Below, one piece after another: positions 1-4,887 of a DNA stretch of 6,249 nt (the first letter of the stretch is position 1; every line of letters begins with the position of its first letter). The notes beneath the pieces were generated by a model. The model searched no databases and was not told where the DNA came from. It saw only the letters and a list, made by a program, of their open reading frames with translations. Source of the stretch: CBIFVZ01 sp966185765 (GTDB lineage Bacteria; Pseudomonadota; Gammaproteobacteria; Enterobacterales; Enterobacteriaceae); the NCBI GenBank assembly GCA_966185765.1, contig CBIFVZ010000131.1, positions 1 through 6,249 of the forward strand. The letters are read 5' to 3'. A program made the position numbers and the translations under genes.

Positions 1-46
1 ACTTTTAATCAATTGGTCGCAGGTTCGAATCCTGCACGACCCACCA
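1..46 (+). tRNA. lysV: tRNA-Lys (anticodon UUU), 3' part only
   Basis: This is the 3' portion of a lysine tRNA; the D-arm and 5' acceptor strand lie outside the window. The anticodon loop CTTTTAA is at 2-8, giving anticodon TTT at 4-6. The T-arm with the invariant GGTTCGAATCC is at 22-32, and the acceptor 3' strand ends in an encoded CCA at 44-46. The sequence matches the E. coli tRNA-Lys 3' half as I remember it. In E. coli the tRNA-Lys gene near ligA is lysV, the last gene of a valU-valX-valY-lysV cluster; the symbol rests on that synteny and the upstream partners cannot be seen. A strong terminator follows five bases after the CCA end, consistent with the last gene of an operon. Confidence 0.95.
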
Positions 47-50
47 GTGT

Positions 51-77
51 AAAAAGGCGCCCTAAAGGCGCCTTTTT
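51..77 (+). terminator. Intrinsic terminator of the tRNA-Lys operon
   Basis: A perfect 11-bp stem pairs 51-61 (AAAAAGGCGCC) with 67-77 (GGCGCCTTTTT) around the 5-base loop CTAAA. The GC-rich core followed by five T residues is a typical Rho-independent terminator. It lies just after the tRNA 3' end, so the repeat material downstream is probably transcribed only by readthrough. Confidence 0.9.
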
Positions 78-89
78 GCTATCCGCTGT

Positions 90-198
90 GGCCCGAAGAT
101 TCGAACCTGCCGCAGGCGAGCCGAACGCCAGTGAGGCACGCAGCGGCGTCGCCCGAAGGGCCAGGCGATTCCGAGTCATCCTGCACGACCCACCAGTG
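90..198. repeat. tRNA-derived repeat element downstream of tRNA-Lys
   Basis: This gene-free stretch carries two pieces of the tRNA just upstream. Positions 98-110 are the exact reverse complement of the T-arm segment 19-31 (13 of 13). Positions 178-198 repeat the tRNA 3' end 29-49 exactly (21 of 21, same orientation, including CCA and three bases of the trailer), 149 bases further on. Between them is GC-rich sequence with a small hairpin (GCCC-GAA-GGGC, 151-161), and the 8-mer GCCCGAAG occurs at both 91-98 and 151-158. The arrangement recalls the tandem repeats after E. coli tyrT, where each unit begins with the last bases of the tRNA. The element's limits are my choice. It could instead be the remnant of a duplicated tRNA gene or of an integration site. 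Confidence 0.7.
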
Positions 199-355
199 AA
201 AAATGCATGGACACGTCGAATCATTCTCTGCTCCCATTTAATTTTCTGTGTAACGTTTTCTCTCGTGCGTCCGCCACACGCGTAATAACACCCATAACGC
301 ACTGATCTACACGCTACATCCGCTATAGCGCAAACCTCTGTTTCACCGATTCAAT
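199..355. other. Gene-free spacer between the tRNA repeat and the ypeB terminator
   Basis: I see no credible coding sequence, RNA gene or promoter here. The only local structure noted is the 10-base palindrome CGCTATAGCG at 321-330. Two opposite-strand reading frames that run across the tRNA tail into this stretch have no recognisable protein content. In E. coli K-12 several genes lie between lysV and ypeB; none of them is present here. Confidence 0.6.
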
Positions 356-393
356 AAAAAAAATGCCGGTCAGTGTGCCACCGACCGGCATTT
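356..393 (-). terminator. Intrinsic terminator after ypeB
   Basis: The 11-bp arms at 361-371 and 383-393 (GACCGGCATTT read on the minus strand) pair perfectly around an 11-base loop. Continuing on the minus strand there is a run of eight T residues (A at 356-363 on the plus strand). This fits the end of the leftward ligA-ypeB transcript, 28 bases past the ypeB stop codon. In the plus direction the T run is short, so activity that way should be weak. Confidence 0.88.
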
Positions 394-420
394 ATCCTTA
401 AAGCACAGGATTGCGTCAGA

Positions 421-636
421 CTACGAGCGTTTAAGCGGCTTAACCAGTTGCTCCAGGCCTTCTGTCTTAACCAGCAGCGTCAATGCCATCAGCTCACCCA
501 GCTTGCCCTTCGGGAATTCGCCTTTGCGGGCAAACCACAGCAGGTACTCTTCTGGCAGGTCAATAAGCGCCCTTCCCTGATATTTACCAAACGGCATAAT
601 CGTGTTGGCAATCTCAATCAGCTGCTCTTTTTCCAT
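421..636 (-). CDS. ypeB: YpeB, small DUF3820-family protein of unknown function
   Basis: This is a 71-residue protein that closely matches E. coli YpeB (72 residues from memory). The core MPFGKYQGRALIDLPEEYLLWF, followed by GKLGELM, is the hallmark of the DUF3820 family. No function is established that I know of, and there is no signal peptide or membrane segment. The start at 636 (MEKEQL) is preferred over the upstream ATG at 675: it matches the E. coli N-terminus, has a GGAG ribosome site seven bases upstream, and avoids overlapping the ligA coding end. Only one base separates this ATG from the ligA stop codon (638-640), so translation is probably coupled to ligA and the two genes should share a transcript. 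A strong terminator follows. The FGKYxG...YLLW motif resembles segments I recall at the C-termini of some DnaQ-type exonucleases, which with the ligA linkage hints at a nucleic-acid role; that is inference only. Confidence 0.93.
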   Translation of the reverse strand: MEKEQLIEIANTIMPFGKYQGRALIDLPEEYLLWFARKGEFPKGKLGELMALTLLVKTEGLEQLVKPLKRS

Positions 637-637
637 G

Positions 638-2656
638 TCACTCTCCGAGTAAACGCAGCATTTCTGCTTCATCAATCACGTCAATGCCTAGCTCCTGCGC
701 CTTTGCAAGCTTCGAACCCGCCGCTTCACCGGCAATCACCAGATCCGTTTTCTTCGACACGCTACCGCTGACTTTTGCGCCTGACGCCACCAGACGCGCT
801 TTGGCATCATCGCGCGACATCTGGCTAAGAGAACCCGTCAGCACCACGATTTTACCAGCAAATGGGCTGTCGATTTCTTCTGCCTTCACAACTACAGGCG
901 CTGGCCAGTGAATTCCTACTTTATCCGTAAGCTCACGAATCACCTCACGGTTGCTCTCCTCTTCAAAGAAGTTAAACACGTGTGTGGCAACAACAATACC
1001 AACATCCGGTACCTGCTGGAGGCTGTCAATGCTCGCGGCCATAAGCGCATCCAGCGTGCCGTAATGCGCAGCGAGTCCTGCTGCCGTTGCTTCGCCCACT
1101 TCGCGAATACCCAGTGCGTAGAGAAAGCGTGCAAAAGTCGTTTCTTTTGACTTCTCCAGCGCATTAACCAGATTCTGTGCTGACTTTGGCCCCATCCTGT
1201 CAAGACCGGTCAGGATCCCCGCCGACAGACCAAACAGATCGGCGGGTGTCTTCACATACTCTTTATCCACCAGTTGATCGATTATCTTTTCACCCATGCC
1301 GTCCACGTCCATCGCACGGCGTGAAACAAAGTGCCACAACGCCTCTTTACGTTGCGCACCGCAAATCAGGCCACCGGTACAACGTGTCACCGCCTCACCT
1401 TCAACGCGCTCCACGTCCGAGCCGCACACCGGGCACTGTTCCGGAAAGACAACTTCGCGCGTATCCTCAGGACGCTCAGACAATACAACGTTCACCACCT
1501 GCGGAATCACATCACCGGCACGGCGAATCACCACGCGGTCACCAATGCGCAGGCCAAGGCGTTCAATTTCATCAGCGTTGTGCAAGGTGGCATTACTCAC
1601 CAGCACACCCGCAACCTGCACCGGCTCCAGGCGCGCGACGGGCGTAATCGCCCCGGTACGCCCGACCTGAAACTCCACATCACGTACTGTTGTCATCTGC
1701 TCCTGAGCCGGGAACTTAAATGCCACAGCCCAGCGCGGTGCACGAGCGACAAAACCCAGCTCTTCCTGCAACGCCAGTGAATCAACCTTGATAACCACAC
1801 CGTCAATATCAAACCCCAGCGACGGGCGGTCCTGCTCAACCTGATGATAAAACGCCAGCACCTCATCAGCACCCGTACACAACCGCACGCGCTCACTGAC
1901 CGGCAGTCCCCAGGACTTAAAGCGCTGTAAACGCTCAATGTGGCTCGCTGGCAGCTCTCCACCTTCCAGCAGGCCAACGCCATAGCAAAAAAACGTCAAC
2001 GGACGTTTTGCCGTTATACGCGGGTCAAGCTGGCGCAGCGACCCTGCGGCAGCGTTACGCGGGTTAGCAAACACCTTGCCGCCGGTACGGCGCGCTTCTT
2101 CGTTAATTTTTTCAAACCCGGACTGCGGCAGGAACACCTCGCCACGCACTTCCACACGAGCCGGAATGTTGTCACCGTGCAGACGCAGGGGAATAGCGCG
2201 AATGGTGCGCACATTGCTGGTGATATTCTCCCCGGTTGTACCGTCACCACGCGTTGAAGCACGCGTTAACAGGCCATCTTCATAGAGCAAACTGACCGCC
2301 AGACCATCCAGCTTCAGCTCACAGCAAAATGTGATTTCAGCATCGTCCTTCAGTCTGTCCTTCACGCGCTTGTTAAATGCCAGCCAGCTTTCTTCATCAA
2401 AGACGTTATCAAGCGACAGCATCGGTACTTCATGGCGTACCTGGGTAAACTGTGCCAGCGGCTGGGCACCCACGCGCTGTGTGGGTGAATCGGGCGTGAT
2501 CAAATCAGGATGCTGCGCTTCCAGCTCGCGCAGTTCGCGCATCAACCTGTCATATTCCGCGTCGGGCAGCTCTGGCGCATCCAGCACATGATAGAGATAT
2601 TCATGGTGGCGAAGCGTGGTTCGCAACTGTGTGAGTGTGTCTTCTATTGTCTTCAT
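638..2656 (-). CDS. ligA: NAD-dependent DNA ligase LigA
   Basis: LigA seals nicks in duplex DNA (Okazaki fragments, repair), using NAD+ to form ligase-AMP and releasing NMN. At 672 residues it is one longer than E. coli LigA and appears intact. Domain Ia (about 1-68) has the NMN-binding set Y22, H23, D32, Y35, D36. The adenylation domain carries the KLDG motif with nucleophile K115, plus E173, D285, K290 (DGVVIK) and K314. The OB fold follows, then the four-cysteine zinc finger C408, C411, C426, C432. The helix-hairpin-helix region spans about 445-585 and the BRCT domain about 593-672. The ATG at 2656 gives the family N-terminus; its ribosome site is weak (GATGG, about six bases upstream). 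The stop is one base from the ypeB start. An intrinsic terminator ends only 17 bases upstream of the ATG, so transcripts must come through it or start within zipA. Confidence 0.99.
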   Translation of the reverse strand: MKTIEDTLTQLRTTLRHHEYLYHVLDAPELPDAEYDRLMRELRELEAQHPDLITPDSPTQRVGAQPLAQFTQVRHEVPMLSLDNVFDEESWLAFNKRVKDRLKDDAEITFCCELKLDGLAVSLLYEDGLLTRASTRGDGTTGENITSNVRTIRAIPLRLHGDNIPARVEVRGEVFLPQSGFEKINEEARRTGGKVFANPRNAAAGSLRQLDPRITAKRPLTFFCYGVGLLEGGELPASHIERLQRFKSWGLPVSERVRLCTGADEVLAFYHQVEQDRPSLGFDIDGVVIKVDSLALQEELGFVARAPRWAVAFKFPAQEQMTTVRDVEFQVGRTGAITPVARLEPVQVAGVLVSNATLHNADEIERLGLRIGDRVVIRRAGDVIPQVVNVVLSERPEDTREVVFPEQCPVCGSDVERVEGEAVTRCTGGLICGAQRKEALWHFVSRRAMDVDGMGEKIIDQLVDKEYVKTPADLFGLSAGILTGLDRMGPKSAQNLVNALEKSKETTFARFLYALGIREVGEATAAGLAAHYGTLDALMAASIDSLQQVPDVGIVVATHVFNFFEEESNREVIRELTDKVGIHWPAPVVVKAEEIDSPFAGKIVVLTGSLSQMSRDDAKARLVASGAKVSGSVSKKTDLVIAGEAAGSKLAKAQELGIDVIDEAEMLRLLGE

Positions 2657-2673
2657 GTCGCACCATCAACGAT

Positions 2674-2698
2674 AAAAAACCCCCGACAAGCGGGGGTT
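2674..2698 (-). terminator. Intrinsic terminator or attenuator between zipA and ligA
   Basis: On the minus strand, AACCCCCG... pairs as an 8-bp stem (2691-2698 with 2678-2685, five of the pairs G-C in an unbroken run plus a closing C-G) around the 5-base loop CTTGT, and is followed by a T run read from A 2674-2679. It starts 28 bases after the zipA stop codon and its T run ends 17 bases before the ligA start codon. The structure is that of a proper Rho-independent terminator for zipA, yet ligA lies immediately downstream with no room for a promoter in between. Confidence 0.85.
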
Positions 2699-2725
2699 CA
2701 GATAAAAAGCGTTCACTGTCAGGAC

Positions 2726-3730
2726 TCAGTGATGCACCACGCCGATAACCTCGCGGATCGTATCCTGATAGTCGCGCAGTTTTTGCGGCGTCATCATGCG
2801 ACGCTGGTCGTCGAGCACCACGCCGCCAACCTCATCAGCAATGTGCTGGGCCGACTGGAGCATCAGCTTAAAGTTTTGTAGCGCATCACCGAACGACGGC
2901 ACCTGCATAAAGATGGTGACGCCTGGCGTCATAAAATCACGCATGGTTTCAGGGTCAAACGACCCGGGTTTTACCATATTCGCGAGACTAAACAGAACCG
3001 GCCCACTGCCATCCGGGCTAAGGTGACGGTGGAAAATATTCATCTCACCAAACTGAAACCCGGACTGTTGAATACTGTTAAGCAGCGCATCGCCGCTCAG
3101 CTGGCTACCTGCATGGGCAGCCACATTCATCACAATCACCGCTTCTTTGCGACGCGTGGTCTGCTCTGGCTCAGCAGATTTAGCCTCTGCTTTGGTCTCT
3201 GCCTCAATTTCAGCAACGAGCTTAGCTTCCTGCTCCGCAGACAGCGTTTTAATCTGCGGCTCAGGCAGCTTCACCTGCGGCTCAACCATCGGTGGTGTTA
3301 CCGGGTCAACCGGGCGCTGCAACGCCTCGTGCGTCACCTGCGCTTCGCTCGCAGCATCAACCTGTGGCGGCTGTGGCGCAACAGACGGTCGAATCACCGG
3401 CTCTTCATGCACAACGGGAGCCTGCACTGGCTGCTTTGCACGCGGCTGGGCAGACGCATACGGCGGCTGATAATTGTGTGAAGTGCCTGAGGGCAGTTCA
3501 GGTTCGTGGCTGTCCGGCGTTTGTTCAACGCGGCGCACGCGCACTTCACCTACGCCTTCTTCGACGTCGTCGTCCAGCTCATAGTCGTCACGCTGCGATT
3601 TCATACGCCTTTGGGGGCGATCGCGGAAAATCGACGAACGCTCTTTACGGCTGGTCCACAGTCCGTGCACCAGAAGGGCGATGATGGCTATCGCGCCAAC
3701 AATAATTAATATCAGACGCAAGTCCTGCAT
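2726..3730 (-). CDS. zipA: Cell division protein ZipA
   Basis: ZipA is an essential divisome protein that anchors FtsZ polymers to the inner membrane. The 334-residue product (E. coli 328) begins MQDLRL and has an N-terminal transmembrane helix at about 5-24 with the N-terminus outside and no cleaved signal. Next come a basic then acidic stretch (28-58), a proline/glutamine-containing linker (about 70-160), an E/K/A-rich segment (163-190), and the globular FtsZ-binding domain from about 193 (RRKEAVIVMNVAAH) to the end. That last domain and the membrane anchor are nearly identical to E. coli as remembered, while the linker is very different. The start at 3730 matches the family N-terminus; an upstream in-frame ATG at 3772 would add 14 residues without precedent, before the membrane helix. 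The ribosome site is AGAG, about 9 bases upstream. The gene is divergent from cysZ, and a terminator follows before ligA. Confidence 0.97.
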   Translation of the reverse strand: MQDLRLILIIVGAIAIIALLVHGLWTSRKERSSIFRDRPQRRMKSQRDDYELDDDVEEGVGEVRVRRVEQTPDSHEPELPSGTSHNYQPPYASAQPRAKQPVQAPVVHEEPVIRPSVAPQPPQVDAASEAQVTHEALQRPVDPVTPPMVEPQVKLPEPQIKTLSAEQEAKLVAEIEAETKAEAKSAEPEQTTRRKEAVIVMNVAAHAGSQLSGDALLNSIQQSGFQFGEMNIFHRHLSPDGSGPVLFSLANMVKPGSFDPETMRDFMTPGVTIFMQVPSFGDALQNFKLMLQSAQHIADEVGGVVLDDQRRMMTPQKLRDYQDTIREVIGVVHH

Positions 3731-3787
3731 CGTTATATTCTCTGTTGTTCTAACACCTTGCCAATACGGCAAACATCTTACTTACTA

Positions 3788-3816
3788 AGAGTATTTGTCC
3801 AGGTGATGAAGTGCAA
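3788..3816 (-). promoter_or_regulatory. Candidate zipA promoter
   Basis: On the minus strand, TTGCAC (3811-3816) and TACTCT (3788-3793) are separated by 17 bases and lie about 58-86 bases upstream of the zipA ATG. Both hexamers match the sigma-70 consensus only partly. The -35 overlaps the palindrome GTGCA-AG-TGCAC (3811-3822), which might be a regulator site. Other pairings in this AT-rich stretch are possible, so the call is tentative. Confidence 0.35.
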
Positions 3817-3852
3817 GTGCACCCGGTTGGTTCTCAGCATAAAGATAGGCTT

Positions 3853-3875
3853 AAAACAGCTTTTTGCTGTTTTTT
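3853..3875 (+). terminator. Terminator-like hairpin in the zipA-cysZ divergent region
   Basis: AAAACAGC (3853-3860) pairs with GCTGTTTT (3866-3873) around a TTTTT loop, and the T run continues to 3875. The form is that of an intrinsic terminator on the plus strand, although the stem has only three G-C pairs. No gene lies upstream of it on that strand (zipA is transcribed away), so if it acts it would end a short transcript starting at roughly 3740-3850, or block counter-transcription into cysZ. It could also be chance AT-rich structure. Confidence 0.4.
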
Positions 3876-3893
3876 CGACCATTTCTTAGAGAG

Positions 3894-3923
3894 TTATCCC
3901 ATATTAACCAACATATGTATGAT
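3894..3923 (+). promoter_or_regulatory. Candidate cysZ promoter
   Basis: The hexamer TATGAT (3918-3923) is a good -10 element. A weak TTATCC (3894-3899) is 18 bases upstream as a possible -35. A start near 3930 would give a leader of roughly 45 bases. A weak -35 would suit an activator-dependent promoter; cysteine-regulon genes are generally activated by CysB, but I cannot identify a CysB site with confidence. Confidence 0.4.
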
Positions 3924-3928
3924 AGTGC

Positions 3929-3945
3929 GCAACCGAACCGGTTGC
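3929..3945 (+). repeat. Inverted repeat in the cysZ leader
   Basis: GCAACC (3929-3934) and GGTTGC (3940-3945) form perfect 6-bp arms around GAACC. The repeat lies just downstream of the candidate cysZ -10 and ten bases before the ribosome site (AAAGGAG, 3955-3961). It could be an operator overlapping the transcription start, or a small leader hairpin. Its function is unknown. Confidence 0.45.
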
Positions 3946-3973
3946 CCAATTTTTAAAGGAGTAGAGCCAGATT

Positions 3974-4735
3974 ATGGTTGCTAACAAGGGTGTAGCCCCT
4001 CGCAGCGGGCTTTTCTATTTTTCACAGGGATGGAAGTTGATTAAAGAGCCGGGCATTCGCCGCTTTGTCGTGCTGCCGCTGCTCGTTAATGTGCTGCTAA
4101 TGGGCGGTGCATTCTGGTGGCTTTTCACACGCCTGGAAGGCTGGATAGCCACGTTAATGGCAATGGTGCCCAACTGGCTACAGTGGCTAAGCTACCTTAT
4201 CTGGCCGCTTGCGGTTATCTCTATCCTGCTGGTCTTTGGCTATTTCTTTTCAACGCTTGCAAACTGGATAGCCGCCCCGTTTAACGGCCTGCTGGCAGAA
4301 CAGCTTGAGGCGCGCCTGACGGGAGCCACGCCGCCGGATACCGGCATTGTGGATATCATGAAAGATTTGCCGCGCATTATGAAGCGTGAATGGCAGAAGT
4401 TTGCCTGGTATCTGCCGCGCGCGCTGGTACTGCTCATATTATTTTTTATCCCCGCTATCGGGCAAACCCTCGCCCCGGTGCTGTGGTTTTTATTCAGTGC
4501 CTGGATGTTAGCCATTCAGTACTGCGATTATCCGTTTGATAACCACAAAGTGCCGTTTGCACAAATGCGCGTTGCCCTGCGCGAGCGCAAATTTATCAAT
4601 ATGCAGTTTGGCGCACTGACCAGTCTTTTCACCATGATCCCGGTGCTTAATCTGGTCATCATGCCGGTTGCGGTGTGTGGCGCAACCGCCATGTGGGTGG
4701 ATTGCTATCGTGAGCAGCACGCACGCTGGCGCTAA
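3974..4735 (+). CDS. cysZ: Sulfate permease CysZ
   Basis: CysZ is an inner-membrane protein of the CysZ/EI24 family that takes up sulfate for assimilation into cysteine. The product has 253 residues, the same length as E. coli CysZ and clearly similar along its whole length. Hydrophobic segments lie at about 31-51, 70-98, 148-183 and 209-236, several of them long enough to be paired or re-entrant helices. Between them is a conserved cytoplasmic stretch (WIAAPFNGLLAEQLEARL, 98-115, then PRIMKREWQKF, 133-143). The ATG at 3974 gives the expected N-terminus (MVANKGVAPRSG, where E. coli has MVSSFTSAPRSG); AAAGGAG at 3955-3961 is the ribosome site, 12 bases away, a rather long spacing. cysK follows 152 bases downstream on the same strand, so uptake and final assimilation lie side by side, though the spacing suggests a separate cysK promoter. 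Confidence 0.98.
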   Translation: MVANKGVAPRSGLFYFSQGWKLIKEPGIRRFVVLPLLVNVLLMGGAFWWLFTRLEGWIATLMAMVPNWLQWLSYLIWPLAVISILLVFGYFFSTLANWIAAPFNGLLAEQLEARLTGATPPDTGIVDIMKDLPRIMKREWQKFAWYLPRALVLLILFFIPAIGQTLAPVLWFLFSAWMLAIQYCDYPFDNHKVPFAQMRVALRERKFINMQFGALTSLFTMIPVLNLVIMPVAVCGATAMWVDCYREQHARWR

Positions 4736-4742
4736 TCTGGTG

Positions 4743-4765
4743 AGGCGGTGCGTTATGCCCCGCCT
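4743..4765 (+). terminator. Weak terminator-like hairpin after cysZ
   Basis: AGGCGG (4743-4748) pairs with CCGCCT (4760-4765), and two inner pairs are possible past one mismatch. It begins seven bases after the cysZ stop codon but is followed only by TATTCC, not a T run. Termination may be partial, leaving some readthrough into cysK. Confidence 0.45.
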
Positions 4766-4796
4766 TATTCCATACTGAATGGCATTATTTCTCTCC

Positions 4797-4812
4797 AGCA
4801 TAACGATATGCT
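4797..4812 (+). promoter_or_regulatory. Inverted repeat upstream of cysK, possible activator site
   Basis: AGCATA (4797-4802) and TATGCT (4807-4812) are perfect 6-bp arms around ACGA. The same half-element recurs as GCATAA at 4827-4832 and TATGCT at 4845-4850. cysK is a classic CysB-activated gene, and CysB sites lie just upstream of the -35, which is where this repeat falls relative to the candidate promoter. The assignment to CysB is inference from position, not from a motif match. Confidence 0.35.
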
Positions 4813-4822
4813 AATTACTTAC

Positions 4823-4850
4823 TTCCGCATAAATCCTGAGCAGGTATGCT
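4823..4850 (+). promoter_or_regulatory. Candidate cysK promoter
   Basis: The -10 candidate is TATGCT (4845-4850), with a poor -35 (TTCCGC, 4823-4828) 16 bases upstream, consistent with an activator-dependent promoter. The leader would be about 30 bases to the cysK ATG. The same TATGCT hexamer at 4807-4812 could be an alternative -10. Confidence 0.45.
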
Positions 4851-4887
4851 GGATACGTGCAAAATTTCAAACAGTTAAGGAAAGGCC

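Noticed and set aside
29..198. An integrated mobile element or genomic island bounded by tRNA 3'-end att sites
   Set aside because: The interval between the two copies is only 149 bases and holds no integrase or cargo. At most it is a scar, and the repeat explanation is simpler.
9..302. Opposite-strand 97-residue and plus-strand 90-residue reading frames over the tRNA tail and repeat
   Set aside because: They read through tRNA and repeat DNA. The peptide GRAGFEPATN is what tRNA T-arm sequence gives in translation and is a common false gene. There is no convincing ribosome site or protein family.
637..675. Longer ypeB start at 675 (13 extra residues)
   Set aside because: The extension overlaps the ligA end, is not in the E. 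coli protein, and the ATG at 636 has a proper ribosome site.
373..771. 132-residue plus-strand reading frame antisense to ypeB and the ligA end
   Set aside because: It covers the ypeB terminator and lies opposite two clearly real genes; its composition is that of a shadow frame.
1177..1780. Three overlapping plus-strand frames (149, 156 and 124 residues) inside ligA
   Set aside because: They are antisense to the conserved zinc-finger and OB-fold part of LigA; histidine-, arginine- and proline-rich translation is typical of antisense frames in GC-rich genes.
3023..3684. Plus-strand frames of 107-152 residues inside zipA
   Set aside because: They are antisense to the zipA linker and FtsZ-binding domain, low in complexity, with no family resemblance and no start context.
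3731..3772. Longer zipA start at 3772 (14 extra residues)
   Set aside because: It would place polar residues before the N-terminal membrane anchor, unlike known ZipA proteins, and would use up the leader that holds the ribosome site.
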